From NCBI GenBank assembly GCA_966424055.1, contig CBJLMB010000002.1, forward strand, positions 353,862 to 417,861: a DNA stretch of 64,000 nucleotides, in the 5' to 3' direction. The first letter of the stretch is position 1. Every line of letters starts with the position of its first letter. The position numbers and the translations under genes were made by a program. Source of the DNA: Deminuibacter sp966424055. Its GTDB lineage: Bacteria > Bacteroidota > Bacteroidia > Chitinophagales > Chitinophagaceae. Positions 1 through 8,935 of the stretch are shown here, one piece after another. The notes under the pieces were generated by a model, which did not search any database, was not told where the DNA came from, and was given only the letters and a program-made list of their open reading frames with translations.

Positions 1-13
1 TATTTGAAGAATT

Positions 14-49
14 AAATCCCGGTTCCTTCAAATTCTGGAACCGGGATTT
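14..49 (+). terminator. Rho-independent terminator of an upstream gene
   Basis: A perfect 13-bp inverted repeat (AAATCCCGGTTCC at 14-26 pairs with 37-49) has a 10-nt loop and is followed by a T-rich run. It most likely ends a plus-strand gene lying before the window and isolates the HIT gene from it. Confidence 0.75.
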
Positions 50-84
50 TAATTTTATAGCGCCAGTGATATAAACCTGTTACT

Positions 85-474
85 ATGACGCTTTTTTCAA
101 AAATCATTGCAGGAGAAATTCCTTCCTATAAAATTGCAGAGAATGCCCGTTTTTATGCATTCCTCGATATTTTTCCTGCCAAACCTGGGCATACGCTCGT
201 AGTGCCCAAACTGGAAGTAGACCGTTTATTCGATCTGCCAGATGAATACCTGGGCAGCATGCTCAGCTTTGCCAAGCCGGTGGCCAATGCCATCAGGAAA
301 GCCTATGGATACGATCGCATCAATATTATAACCATCGGCTTTGAAGTACCACATGCGCATATGCACCTGGTACCCATGAATGGCATGGCCGATGTGGATA
401 TTGTGAGCAATAAAACAAAACCTTCACCCGAAGAGCTGGCTGCCGTACAGCAGCAGATACTGGCCCATTTGTAA
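85..474 (+). CDS. HIT family (histidine triad) protein
   Basis: A 129-residue protein of the histidine triad superfamily, cytosolic nucleotide hydrolases or transferases that act on AMP-linked substrates. The triad H-A-H-M-H-L-V lies at residues 90-96 and supplies the nucleophilic histidine. The N-terminal half has the usual 'FSKIIAGEIPSYKI' opening and 'PGHTLVVPK' strand. The length fits a single-domain HIT protein. It stands alone between a terminator hairpin and the downstream SGNH hydrolase gene. The family assignment is secure. The physiological substrate cannot be told from sequence. Confidence 0.93.
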   Translation: MTLFSKIIAGEIPSYKIAENARFYAFLDIFPAKPGHTLVVPKLEVDRLFDLPDEYLGSMLSFAKPVANAIRKAYGYDRINIITIGFEVPHAHMHLVPMNGMADVDIVSNKTKPSPEELAAVQQQILAHL

Positions 475-593
475 ATGCAGGTAGAGCGCTATCCTGAACC
501 GGCCAATACTGCAACCTGGTTGCAGGTGAAGATATGCTGCATTAATCCCAACTGCAGCAACCGGTGTTTATAAACCATAACAACGACTGCGAT

Positions 594-1223
594 ATGAAGA
601 AAATCTCCTTTTTATGTTTATTGCTGGCTTCTTTCCTGCTAACACAGGCGCAGAAGCTGAAAGTAGCCTGTGTAGGCAACAGTATTACAGAAGGGGCTGC
701 GATTGCCGCAGGGAAAAAATATCCCGACCAGCTGCAGGCTTTGCTTGGCGAAGGATACGATGTACGGAATTATGGCCTGGGTGGCAGAACCCTGCTCAAA
801 AAAGGCAACCGTCCCTACTGGAGCGAACCCAAATACCAGGAGTTGTTGCAATGGGCTCCCGATATTGTGGTCATCAAGCTGGGCACCAACGATAGTAAGC
901 CGGTTAACTGGCAATACAAAGATTCCTTTGTAACCGATTATATTGCCTTTGTAGAATCGTTCAGGCAGCTGGCCAGTCATCCCAAAATATACCTCTGTTA
1001 CCCCATCCCGGCTTATGAGAACAAGTTCACCATCAGCGGGGAAGTGATCAAAAAAGAAATTATACCGGATGTAAAAAAAGTGGCGAAGAAAACGCATTCA
1101 CGGGTAATAGACCTCTATCGCCCGCTGCTGGACAAGCCTGAAGTGTTGTATGATGGCGTGCATCCCAATGCAGATGGTGCTAGGCTCATCGCAAATGCCG
1201 TATATAAATCCATCCGGAAATAG
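594..1223 (+). CDS. Secreted SGNH/GDSL-family hydrolase
   Basis: A 209-residue exported esterase-like protein. The start at 594 is preferred over an upstream in-frame GTG at 564 because it gives a clean signal peptide (MKKISFLCLLLASFLLTQAQ). SGNH blocks are visible: GNSITEG with nucleophile Ser30, YGLGGRT (block II Gly), GTND (block III Asn) and DGVHPN near the C-terminus (Asp-x-x-His). The mature enzyme should act in the periplasm or outside the cell on ester bonds. Bacteroidota relatives are often carbohydrate esterases, but nothing here names a substrate. It is convergent with ruvC, with only 6 bp between stop codons. Confidence 0.9.
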   Translation: MKKISFLCLLLASFLLTQAQKLKVACVGNSITEGAAIAAGKKYPDQLQALLGEGYDVRNYGLGGRTLLKKGNRPYWSEPKYQELLQWAPDIVVIKLGTNDSKPVNWQYKDSFVTDYIAFVESFRQLASHPKIYLCYPIPAYENKFTISGEVIKKEIIPDVKKVAKKTHSRVIDLYRPLLDKPEVLYDGVHPNADGARLIANAVYKSIRK

Positions 1224-1229
1224 CGGCTG

Positions 1230-1790
1230 TTATTTCACCCGGCCAGGGTTCTGGGCGATAAAATCTTCCCAGCCCTTTAGTTTTTTGGCTGCTTTCAGCA
1301 GTGGTGAGCTGGTTTGGTAATGATGGCAGAGCGCTACAGCCAGCGCATCGGTGGCATCGAAGTACTGCGGCTTTTCATCGATCGATACAATGCGCTGCAG
1401 CATCTTCCATACCTGTTCTTTATCAGCATTACCATTGCCGGTGATAGATTGCTTCACTTTTTTAGGTGAATACTCTGTAACAGAAAGTGCATACTGCATG
1501 GCGGCTGCAATGGCTACACCCTGTGCCCTTCCCAGTTTGAGCATACTTTGCACGTTTTTGCCGAAAAAAGGCGCTTCAATAGCAAATGTATCAGGGTGGT
1601 GCAGGCGGATGAGTTCAGAAATTTTACTGTGGATCATTTCCAGCCTGGCATAAATATCTTTTTTGCCGCCCAGTTTCAGCACATCCATCACAACCACCTG
1701 CACTTTATTGCCATATATACCAATAATGGCATAACCCATTACCAGGCTGCCCGGGTCAACACCTAATATAACCGCATCTGCTTTTTTCAT
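1230..1790 (-). CDS. ruvC: Crossover junction endodeoxyribonuclease RuvC
   Basis: A 186-residue Holliday junction resolvase. RuvC dimers cut four-way junctions symmetrically during recombinational repair together with RuvAB. The acidic catalytic residues of the RNase H-like fold are in place: Asp12 in ILGVDPGS, the Glu of FAIEAPFF, and the Asp pair of DATDALAVALCHH. The K-x-x-x-x-GNGNADKEQV segment is the family's DNA-binding stretch. Length is typical. It is transcribed alone on the minus strand, divergent from the 1825 membrane-protein gene. Confidence 0.96.
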   Translation of the reverse strand: MKKADAVILGVDPGSLVMGYAIIGIYGNKVQVVVMDVLKLGGKKDIYARLEMIHSKISELIRLHHPDTFAIEAPFFGKNVQSMLKLGRAQGVAIAAAMQYALSVTEYSPKKVKQSITGNGNADKEQVWKMLQRIVSIDEKPQYFDATDALAVALCHHYQTSSPLLKAAKKLKGWEDFIAQNPGRVK

Positions 1791-1824
1791 CGACGTGTGA
1801 AAATAGAATTTTTAGGCAAGAATA

Positions 1825-2877
1825 TTGCTATCTCCGTTAAGGCATTCATTTAATGGCAGTTTTGATTTAGGTTTGAAAAAAATTACCATACTGAAGCAAC
1901 GTTACAAGATATTACTGAACTATGTTGTAGGCCCCCTGTTGTTTGTGCTGTTAACCTATTCCATTTACCACAGGGTGCAACGTCAACCTAACCTGAAGGC
2001 CTCCTGGGACATTATCCGGCATTCTTTTCACAGCCCGGCACAATGGAAATTCTGGGTAGTGATACTGCTCAGCCTGCTCAACTGGGGTATAGAGGCCCGT
2101 AAATGGCAGCTGCTGGTAAAGCCTGTACAGAAGGTGAGTTTATTCAGGGCATTTAAAGCTGTATTATCCGGACTGGCATTATCGCTTTTTGTTCCCAACC
2201 GGGTAGGGGAATATTTTGGCCGTCTTTTATACATGGAAGAGGGTAACCGGCTTCGTTCTATCGTACTTACTGTTGTGGGCAGTCTGAGCCAGCTGATCGT
2301 TACCATGGTAGCAGGTTTGCTGGGATTGCTGTATATGCGGCATTTTATACTGGGTGAAACACGCCAGTTGCAGGGCCTGTCTGTATTCTGGCTCGACGGG
2401 CTGATGTATGCCATAGCTGTGGGCACTATTTTAACAATTCTGGTATATTACAAACTTTCCTGGCTAACCCTGCTTTTCGAGAAAGTGCCTTTTGTAGCAC
2501 GGTTCCGTTTTTTTATACAGAACCTGGAAAATTTTCACTGGAAGGAATTAACAAGAATTTTAGTTTTATCGATCAGCAGGTATCTTGTATTTATTATCCA
2601 ATACCTGTTGTTATTGCAGGTATTTGAAGTGCATATTGACTGGATAGCAGGCGGATGGCTGGTTTGTGTATTGTTCCTTGTGCTGGCCATCATCCCTACT
2701 ATTCCAATGGCAGAGCTGGGAGTGAGGGGCGAAACGAGCATACAGTTATTCGGGCTACTGAGTGCCAATACGATCGGTATTATTGCAACAGCGGCCGGTA
2801 TCTGGTGTATTAACCTGATCATTCCTTCTTTGGCCGGAAGTTTGTTTATCTTAGGCATTAAACTATTTAAGAAGTAA
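1825..2877 (+). CDS. UPF0104 / LPG-synthase-type flippase-like membrane protein
   Basis: An integral membrane protein of up to 350 residues with about eight hydrophobic segments. It matches the lysylphosphatidylglycerol synthase transmembrane region (UPF0104/YbhN type), including the conserved 'VPNRVGEYFGR' and 'PMAELGVRGE' motifs. Family members lack the aminoacyl-transferase domain and are thought to move or sense lipids, so no enzymatic role is assigned. The start is uncertain: TTG at 1825 gives the longest frame, and TTG at 1873 (starting before KKITILKQ) is also plausible. Only 3 bp separate its stop from the DUF3108 gene, which indicates co-transcription. Confidence 0.85.
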   Translation: MLSPLRHSFNGSFDLGLKKITILKQRYKILLNYVVGPLLFVLLTYSIYHRVQRQPNLKASWDIIRHSFHSPAQWKFWVVILLSLLNWGIEARKWQLLVKPVQKVSLFRAFKAVLSGLALSLFVPNRVGEYFGRLLYMEEGNRLRSIVLTVVGSLSQLIVTMVAGLLGLLYMRHFILGETRQLQGLSVFWLDGLMYAIAVGTILTILVYYKLSWLTLLFEKVPFVARFRFFIQNLENFHWKELTRILVLSISRYLVFIIQYLLLLQVFEVHIDWIAGGWLVCVLFLVLAIIPTIPMAELGVRGETSIQLFGLLSANTIGIIATAAGIWCINLIIPSLAGSLFILGIKLFKK

Positions 2878-2880
2878 AGT

Positions 2881-3672
2881 GTGAAAAAAATAGCAGCACT
2901 GTGTATGAGCCTTGTTTGCTGCATCAGGCTCACGGCAGGAGACGAATTATGTGATATCAGGAACAGCGCTTTTCAGGCAGGGGAAAGTATAACGTTCAAT
3001 GTGTTTTATTCGGTGATAGGCCTCTATGTAAATGCAGGCACCGCTACTTTTACAGCCAGCCTGGAAAAGCTGAACAATAAACCCGTATACCATGTAGTGG
3101 GTGAGGGTACTTCCAATTCGAAATACGACTGGATTTTCAAGGTTCGTGATAAATACGAAAGCTATATTGATACCGCTACCCTGCGGCCTATGAAATTTAT
3201 CCGTAATGTGGATGAAGGCGGGTATAAGAAATATGAAAACATCAGTTTTAACCACCAGACGAATACGGCTGTTACCACATCGGGGGTATTTAAAGTTCCC
3301 AATTGTGTGCAGGATGTAATTAGCGCGGTGTACTACACCCGCAATATCGATTTCAATAAATACAAACCAGACGATAAGATACCTTTTACCATGTTCCTTG
3401 ACAATGAGGTATACAATCTTTATCTGCGCTACCTGGGCAAAGAGGTGGTGAGCACCAAATACGGCAAGTTTCACACTTTCAAGTTTAAACCACTGCTGTT
3501 AAAGGGCACCCTGTTCCAGGGTGGTGAGAAGATGACGGTTTGGGTAACGGATGATGAAAACCATATCCCCGTGCGTATTGAAAGCCCTATTGTGGTGGGT
3601 AGTGTAAAAGTAGATATGATGCAAACCCGCAACCTGCGCCATCCCATGAGTGCGCTGATCAGCTGGAAATAA
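2881..3672 (+). CDS. DUF3108 domain exported protein
   Basis: A 263-residue protein starting at GTG 2881 with a signal peptide (KKIAALCMSLVCCIRLTAG) followed by a DUF3108 beta-rich domain. Typical family features are the GESITFNVFYSVIGLYVNAG strand pair near the mature N-terminus, the central 'FKVRDKYESYID' segment, and the C-terminal 'WVTDDENHIPVRIE' block. The function of DUF3108 is not established. The fold suggests a periplasmic or outer-membrane-associated beta barrel or lipid-binding protein. It is translationally close to the upstream flippase-like gene, so the two may act together at the envelope. Confidence 0.87.
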   Translation: MKKIAALCMSLVCCIRLTAGDELCDIRNSAFQAGESITFNVFYSVIGLYVNAGTATFTASLEKLNNKPVYHVVGEGTSNSKYDWIFKVRDKYESYIDTATLRPMKFIRNVDEGGYKKYENISFNHQTNTAVTTSGVFKVPNCVQDVISAVYYTRNIDFNKYKPDDKIPFTMFLDNEVYNLYLRYLGKEVVSTKYGKFHTFKFKPLLLKGTLFQGGEKMTVWVTDDENHIPVRIESPIVVGSVKVDMMQTRNLRHPMSALISWK

Positions 3673-3693
3673 GCGTACAACTATAAAACCGCG

Positions 3694-4164
3694 CTACAGG
3701 GCCAGCTGTGCTGTTGCAGCTGTTACAGTGGGTTTAATACCCCATTTTATTTTGTACCATATCCTTTCGTGCAGGTAGTAAAGCGCTATTTTGGTGAACA
3801 CTTCTGCAAAGCCGATGGAGAAGGCTTTGGTATAATCCCCGGTGATCAATAAGGCGATCAGTATGGTGTCGAGTGTGCCGAAAAAGCGGTAACTGGCCCC
3901 TTTGATCACACTTTTGTAATGTTTATCCCTTGTAACGACAGTGCCATCTTCCAGGATGGTGCGGGTGGTGCCGAATTTCAGTAACATCCACAACCGCTCA
4001 TGCAGGTAGAACAATCCTATTTTCGTAAATACCTCAATGCCGCCGATTTTCAGGGCAGTGGAAATTTGCCCGGTGAATATCCAGGAAAGAAAGATAGTAT
4101 CCAACGTTGCCAGTATGCGCCAGGAAGCGCCTTTTACCACACTTCTGTAATGCTGTTCCTTCAT
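3694..4164 (-). CDS. Tandem DUF2061 small membrane protein
   Basis: A 156-residue protein made of two copies of DUF2061, at roughly residues 5-70 and 80-147. Each copy opens with HY(R/K)SV(V/I)KGAS(W/Y)R and ends with (I/A)EVFTKI(G/A)L(F/Y)YLHER(L/I)W. Each repeat has two hydrophobic helices, so about four membrane segments are expected. The function of DUF2061 is unknown. The gene is monocistronic and convergent with the DUF3108 gene (21 bp between stops). The internal duplication is common in the family. Confidence 0.9.
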   Translation of the reverse strand: MKEQHYRSVVKGASWRILATLDTIFLSWIFTGQISTALKIGGIEVFTKIGLFYLHERLWMLLKFGTTRTILEDGTVVTRDKHYKSVIKGASYRFFGTLDTILIALLITGDYTKAFSIGFAEVFTKIALYYLHERIWYKIKWGIKPTVTAATAQLAL

Positions 4165-4361
4165 ACAGGGTATTTGTAGTGAATGGGAGACAAGATTAGT
4201 TAAAAAAGAATAATCTACAAAAAAAGTAGACTATTTTAACAATGGGCATCTTTACACCCTGAGAGGGGCCCGGCACCTATGGTGTTTACTACAAACCGTG
4301 AATATAAAAAAAGGATAATGCTGTGCCAGACACACTGCAGGTGTGCAGGCAGCACATGCGG

Positions 4362-5246
4362 TTACACTGCCCTCAGCGGAAAAACCTCTTTCACCCTGAT
4401 ACCCTTTTCTGTTTGCTGAAGCGTACAGCATTCATGCTGCGGGTCGTGTTCAAAAAAAAGAATGTACTCATTGTCGACAGCTTCCCTGAGAAAAGTTTTT
4501 TTCTCTTCCAGTGTTTCCAGCGGAAACATATCGTATGCCATCACATAAGGAAGGGGAATATGCGCAATAGAAGGTAGCAGATCGGCCATATACAGGATGG
4601 TTTTGTTTTTATAACGGATCTGCGGCAGCATCATCGATTCAGTATGCCCTCTCACAAAACGGATGGATATATGTTCCCCGAAACCGGCAGAAAGGCTGCT
4701 GAGTGGTGCCGGATGAGCACTGCCTGGTGCTGCCTTTGAAGGGTGCTGAATAAACTGCAGCTGCCCGCTTTCTTCAATGGGCAGTATATTTTCTTTGAGA
4801 AAAGAAGCTTTTTCCCTTTCATTGGGATGAACCGCCCAGTTCCAGTGCCATTGGTTGCTCCAGTACACGGCATTTTTAAAAGCAGGCAGCAGCCGGTCGC
4901 CTTCCCTGACAACCGCACCACCGCAATGATCAAAATGCAGGTGTGTGAGCAGTACATCGGTAATATCCTCTTTGCTGAAACCATAATGGGCCAGCGATTT
5001 TTCCAAGCTGGCATTGCCATGTAAGTAATAATGCCCGAAAAATTTAGCATCCTGTTTATTACCGATGCCGGTATCCACCAGTATCAGTTTATTACCGTCT
5101 TCTATCAGCAGCAATCGCATAGCCCAGGTGCAGAGATTATTTTCATCTGCAGGGTTCAGCTTGTCCCAGATGCTTTTGGGTACAACGCCGAACATAGCAC
5201 CGCCATCCAGCTTGAACAATTCGGTATCGATGGTGTATAGTTTCAT
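4362..5246 (-). CDS. MBL-fold metallo-hydrolase (lactonase-like)
   Basis: A 294-residue metallo-beta-lactamase-fold enzyme. The zinc motif THLHFDH sits about a third of the way in. The later ligands are the His of RGHTESM, the Asp of YMADLLP, and the closing 'FFEHDP' histidine, as in AHL lactonases and quorum-quenching MBL hydrolases. There is no signal peptide, so it should be cytosolic. The substrate is not determined by the motifs: lactones, thioesters and phosphodiesters are all possible. A strong hairpin at 5277-5319 separates it from the transporter gene upstream, so it likely has its own promoter. Confidence 0.9.
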   Translation of the reverse strand: MKLYTIDTELFKLDGGAMFGVVPKSIWDKLNPADENNLCTWAMRLLLIEDGNKLILVDTGIGNKQDAKFFGHYYLHGNASLEKSLAHYGFSKEDITDVLLTHLHFDHCGGAVVREGDRLLPAFKNAVYWSNQWHWNWAVHPNEREKASFLKENILPIEESGQLQFIQHPSKAAPGSAHPAPLSSLSAGFGEHISIRFVRGHTESMMLPQIRYKNKTILYMADLLPSIAHIPLPYVMAYDMFPLETLEEKKTFLREAVDNEYILFFEHDPQHECCTLQQTEKGIRVKEVFPLRAV

Positions 5247-5276
5247 CTGTTATTGTTTAGCGGGTATAAAAATAAC

Positions 5277-5319
5277 AAAATAGAATGGGGCAGTCTTCAA
5301 AGCCGCCCCATTCTATTTT
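5277..5319 (-). terminator. Terminator of the UMF1 transporter gene
   Basis: A 15-bp perfect inverted repeat (AAAATAGAATGGGGC at 5277-5291 with 5305-5319) has a 13-nt loop. On the minus strand it is followed by TTTTGTTATTTTTA, a good U-tract. It lies 14 bp past the stop of the transporter gene. Confidence 0.85.
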
Positions 5320-5333
5320 TTCTATTTACTGTA

Positions 5334-6635
5334 TTAAGCCTGTTGCTTTTGTTTGGATAAAGCCGTGAGCAGCCAGATAAAACCGGCTACAAAGAACACA
5401 ATAAGTGAAAGCACGGAGTTTTTCATACTGCCAGTAAGCTCTTCAATAAAGCCGAAGGAAAAAATGCCGATCACGATAGCTATTTTTTCTGTGAGATCAT
5501 AATAGCTGAAATAAGAAGCCGTATCTTTTGTTTCGGGCATCAGCTTGGAATAAGTAGAACGGCTCAGCGATTGTATACCCCCCATTACCAGCCCCACGGC
5601 AACAGCCAGCCCGTAAAAATGGAATTCAGGATTACCGCCCTGTTCTTTGTACAGTGCAGAAAAATAGGCGGCGATACAGATCAGTATCCAGAAAATGATC
5701 ACACCCAGCAGTACCCTGATATTGCCGTATTTTTCAGAGAGGCGGCTCATTGCAATGGCGCCGGCAATGGCCACCAGCTGTATTACCACCACTGTAACGA
5801 TCAGCTTGGTATCATCCAGCCCCAATACTTTGCTGCCGAACAAAGTGGCGGCCAGCATTACGGTTTGTACGCCCATGCTGTAAAAAAAGAAACCGCGTAG
5901 AAATCTTTTCAACACAGGCATCTGTTTTACCTCGCTGTATACTTTTTTCATTTCTTTAAAGCCATCGGTGAATATGTTCACTTTTTTCAGCTCAGCGCGG
6001 TTTATCTTAGGCAGGCGTGTAAACGTGATCTGTGCAAAACCCAGCCACCAAAGTCCAACCAGCAAAAAAGTAAGCCTGGGCCCCAGGAACGGATCATCTT
6101 TGATCACCACCACCAGGATAAAACCGATGATCTGCATCAGTACGCTGCCAATATAACCGTAGGAATAGCCCCTGGCACTTACCCTGTCCCTGTCTTCGGG
6201 CGCCGCAATTTCGGGCAGGTAGGCATTATAAAACACCAGGCTGCCCACATAACCCATCGATGCCATCATAAAAGCCAGAATACCCAGCCAGATATTGGCA
6301 CCCGTAAAAAAATACAAAGCACTGCAGCCGATAGCGCCTGTATAACAGAACACTTTCATGAAGTTCTTTTTATTGCCCCTGGTATCTGCAATGGAAGTGA
6401 GTATGGGATATGAAAGTGCTACCAGCAGGTAGGCCGCGGCCAGCGTATAATCGTACAGGGAGGAATTAACAAATTTTCTGCCCAGCAGCGGCACCAGCTC
6501 AGAGCCGAATTGTTTTTTTGTGGCCGCTGTAAAATAGATAGGGAAAAAGGTGGTGGTGATAACAAGGTTGTACACACTATTGGCCCAGTCGTACATCGCC
6601 CAGGCATTGATTACTTTTTTAGGGGCAGTGATCAT
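5334..6635 (-). CDS. MFS transporter, UMF1 (Atg22-like) family
   Basis: A 433-residue integral membrane protein with about twelve hydrophobic helices. The opening 'AWAMYDWANSVYNLVITT' is the signature of the UMF1 branch of the major facilitator superfamily, related to yeast vacuolar effluxer Atg22. The loop 'ARGYSYGYIGSVLMQ' and the second-half 'GGIQSLSRSTYSKLMPE' block are also family-typical. UMF1 proteins in bacteria are presumed amino-acid or small-solute exporters, and the substrate is unknown here. It is followed by a strong terminator. Confidence 0.92.
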   Translation of the reverse strand: MITAPKKVINAWAMYDWANSVYNLVITTTFFPIYFTAATKKQFGSELVPLLGRKFVNSSLYDYTLAAAYLLVALSYPILTSIADTRGNKKNFMKVFCYTGAIGCSALYFFTGANIWLGILAFMMASMGYVGSLVFYNAYLPEIAAPEDRDRVSARGYSYGYIGSVLMQIIGFILVVVIKDDPFLGPRLTFLLVGLWWLGFAQITFTRLPKINRAELKKVNIFTDGFKEMKKVYSEVKQMPVLKRFLRGFFFYSMGVQTVMLAATLFGSKVLGLDDTKLIVTVVVIQLVAIAGAIAMSRLSEKYGNIRVLLGVIIFWILICIAAYFSALYKEQGGNPEFHFYGLAVAVGLVMGGIQSLSRSTYSKLMPETKDTASYFSYYDLTEKIAIVIGIFSFGFIEELTGSMKNSVLSLIVFFVAGFIWLLTALSKQKQQA

Positions 6636-6761
6636 TGAATGCGCATTTGCAGCTAAAGATAACAGAATACGGGCATTTGCGAAACTACGTCAGAAGAAGC
6701 CGCAGTTCATTGAAAATACTTTCTTCCAGGATGGGCATTACGGTATAAACGGCTAAAACAA

Positions 6762-6792
6762 AAACAGGAAATACCTGAGGCATTTCCTGTTT
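6762..6792 (-). terminator. Terminator downstream of uppP
   Basis: An 11-bp inverted repeat (AAACAGGAAAT at 6762-6772 with 6782-6792) is followed on the minus strand by TTTTTGTTTT. It lies 21 bp past the uppP stop. Confidence 0.8.
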
Positions 6793-6813
6793 GCTAGCCG
6801 GTGTAAATGAATA

Positions 6814-7608
6814 TTACAGATAACCCTTCCAGATCAGCAGCAGCAGCACAATGCCCACTATAACCCGGTACCAGCCAAACAGGCGGAAACCGTATTTCTG
6901 TACATAGCTGATAAAGAATTTAATGGCCAGCAGGGCCACAATAAAAGCCACCAGGTTGCCAAGGCCCAGCATCACCAGGTTATGTTTGTCTTTGAGTATT
7001 TCGGGATGTGTTTTAAATGTTTTCAGCAGTTTATAACCGGTTGCCGCTGCCATGGTGGGCACTGCCAGGAAAAAGGAAAACTCTGCTGCCAGTCCGCGGG
7101 TAAGCTTTTGCTGCATACCGCCGATAATACTGGCGGCACTGCGGCTTACACCCGGTATCATGGCGAGGCATTGCCAGATGCCGATAACAAAGCCTTTGCC
7201 ATAAGTGATACTTTCTTCACGCGTTACTGTTTGCTTGCGGAAAAGGCGGTCGATGAATAGCAGTACGATACCGCCCAGCAAAAGACTTACAGCCACCGTG
7301 GTGGGGCTTTCGAGCAGGGCATCTATTTTATCAGAGAACAGGGCACCCAGTACCAGGGCCGGGATAACGGCAATGACCAGTTTGATGTAAAAATTCCAGC
7401 GGTTCAGCGGGAAGAATTTTTTCCAGTATAAAACAACCACGGAGAGAATAGCGCCCAGCTGGATGGCTATCTCAAACAGTTTGGTAAAATCATCCGATGC
7501 AATGTGCAGTAAAGAACTGGTGATGATCATGTGCCCTGTAGAGGAAACAGGCAGAAATTCGGTGATACCTTCTACGATAGCTAAAACAATGGCTTCAAAG
7601 TTGGTCAT
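6814..7608 (-). CDS. uppP: Undecaprenyl-diphosphate phosphatase
   Basis: A 264-residue polytopic membrane enzyme that dephosphorylates undecaprenyl pyrophosphate to recycle the lipid carrier for peptidoglycan and surface-polysaccharide synthesis. The two BacA/UppP signatures are intact: EGITEFLPVSSTGH near the N-terminus (catalytic Glu cluster) and PGVSRSAASIIGGM in the middle (Ser-Arg). Length is normal. It follows the DUF3098 gene and ftsX on the same strand, the usual Bacteroidota arrangement. A weak terminator-like hairpin lies between it and DUF3098. Confidence 0.97.
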   Translation of the reverse strand: MTNFEAIVLAIVEGITEFLPVSSTGHMIITSSLLHIASDDFTKLFEIAIQLGAILSVVVLYWKKFFPLNRWNFYIKLVIAVIPALVLGALFSDKIDALLESPTTVAVSLLLGGIVLLFIDRLFRKQTVTREESITYGKGFVIGIWQCLAMIPGVSRSAASIIGGMQQKLTRGLAAEFSFFLAVPTMAAATGYKLLKTFKTHPEILKDKHNLVMLGLGNLVAFIVALLAIKFFISYVQKYGFRLFGWYRVIVGIVLLLLIWKGYL

Positions 7609-7652
7609 AGAATAAATTGAAGATACAGGTTATAAAAGCGATGACACAAAAA

Positions 7653-7678
7653 AGCGATGGTTTGTTTAGGCCACCGCT
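7653..7678 (-). terminator. Probable terminator or attenuator between DUF3098 and uppP
   Basis: On the minus strand AGCGGTGG and CCATCGCT pair as an 8-bp stem containing one G-U, followed by six T residues. It could terminate or attenuate the ftsX-DUF3098 transcript before uppP. Confidence 0.55.
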
Positions 7679-7700
7679 CGATCAGTATAGGATAATACGT

Positions 7701-7958
7701 TTATTGCTGTTGCTGTTTGGGCTTCTTGAAAATAGCATAGATCTCGATCAGTAATCCCAGCACAATAACAATAGGGGCAATGGTTACCCGGGTGGTGCTG
7801 TAGACAATCTTGTAATCGAACTGGTTGGGATCCTGGTTTTTGCCACCGGCCATCAGTATCATTCCCAGGGCCACTACTATGGCGCCAATGATCATCCATT
7901 TAAAATTGTCTTTAGTGAACAGGACAGAGGGGGCTGTTCTGGGCTTTTTATCCACCAT
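7701..7958 (-). CDS. DUF3098 small membrane protein
   Basis: An 85-residue protein with two hydrophobic helices (roughly residues 22-42 and 57-77) and a short charged tail ending in a glutamine run (KKPKQQQQ). It matches DUF3098, a Bacteroidota-restricted family usually encoded next to ftsX. The motif 'FTKDNFKWMIIGAIVVALGM' is typical. Its function is unestablished. Gene order suggests a cell-division or cell-wall role with FtsX and the lipid-carrier phosphatase UppP. Confidence 0.9.
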   Translation of the reverse strand: MVDKKPRTAPSVLFTKDNFKWMIIGAIVVALGMILMAGGKNQDPNQFDYKIVYSTTRVTIAPIVIVLGLLIEIYAIFKKPKQQQQ

Positions 7959-8059
7959 TCTTCAGTTTTTAGATGTTGCAAAATAAAGGTTTTCCCCGAA
8001 AAACAAGCGTTAATAAACCGGAAACGGCTACCGGGCCTGCGGTATAACCCTGCGGGGGC

Positions 8060-8935
8060 TTAATACAGGTCGTCCAGCTTCATTTTCAGGTATTTCATCA
8101 CGCTGCGATGGGTGCTGAATACTGAAATAACCACGCCGATCACCATCATTCCGCCAAATAAAATAAGCGTAAGCTGGTTATCGCGGATGGCTTTGAGCTG
8201 CGGAAACTGGTTTTCGGCCCATTGGATCAGACCGAACAGAATAGCAATAGCAATGGCAGCGCTGATCAGGCCATTTACCAGGGCCCTGAGATCCATGGGG
8301 CGGGCAATAAAACTACGGGTGGCGCCCACCATTTGCATGGTTTTGATCAGGAACCGGTTGCTGAACATGGCCAGCCGGATGGTATTATCGATGCTCACTA
8401 TAACAATCACACAAAGTACAATGGCCACTACCAGGAATATCAGTCCCAGCTTACTGGCCCTTTCATTCAGGTTGGTTACCAGTGTTTGCGGGTATTGCAG
8501 GTCGGTGATCTGGTTGCCATAGGCGCTCAGCAGCTGCGTGGATATTTTTTGCAGGCTGTCTTTGGTAACATAATCGGCCCGGGTATAAAAATCGATGCTT
8601 TCGGGCAGGGGGTTATAATCCAGGAATTTTGACCAGTCTTCATTATTGTCTTTGTTCCAGAGCTCTTTGGCCGTTTCTTTATTGATATATTTTACTTCCT
8701 TGGCATAAGGCTGGGAGGCAATATACTGCTGTATCTGGGCGATGGTATCTTTGTTCAGCGTGCGGAGATAGGCACTGATACGGATATCTTCTTTAAATGA
8801 ATTGCTGGCTTGTTTAAAGTTGAGGAAGAACCAGCCCATGATGCCCATGATCAGCAGTACCAGGGCTACGCCGGTAATACTGTAGATATAACTTGGTTTG
8901 CTGCGTCTTGCAGCTGCTTTTCCAAACTGAGCCAT
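8060..8935 (-). CDS. ftsX: Cell division permease-like protein FtsX
   Basis: A 291-residue membrane protein with one N-terminal transmembrane helix ('YSITGVALVLLIMGIMGWFF'), a periplasmic domain of about 120 residues, and three C-terminal helices, which is the FtsX/MacB-type permease layout. With the ATPase FtsE, not in this window, it activates peptidoglycan hydrolases at the septum. The extracellular domain contains the family's 'DIRISAYL' and 'YNPLPESIDFY' motifs. It is first in the ftsX - DUF3098 - uppP minus-strand cluster and divergent from leuS. Confidence 0.93.
   Translation of the reverse strand: MAQFGKAAARRSKPSYIYSITGVALVLLIMGIMGWFFLNFKQASNSFKEDIRISAYLRTLNKDTIAQIQQYIASQPYAKEVKYINKETAKELWNKDNNEDWSKFLDYNPLPESIDFYTRADYVTKDSLQKISTQLLSAYGNQITDLQYPQTLVTNLNERASKLGLIFLVVAIVLCVIVIVSIDNTIRLAMFSNRFLIKTMQMVGATRSFIARPMDLRALVNGLISAAIAIAILFGLIQWAENQFPQLKAIRDNQLTLILFGGMMVIGVVISVFSTHRSVMKYLKMKLDDLY

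Noticed and set aside
4240..4320. CTGAGA-containing stretch reminiscent of a TPP (THI) riboswitch upstream of the DUF2061 gene
   Set aside because: Only the CTGAGA word matches. The second conserved block and the long-range pairing of a TPP riboswitch are absent, and neither neighbouring gene is linked to thiamine.
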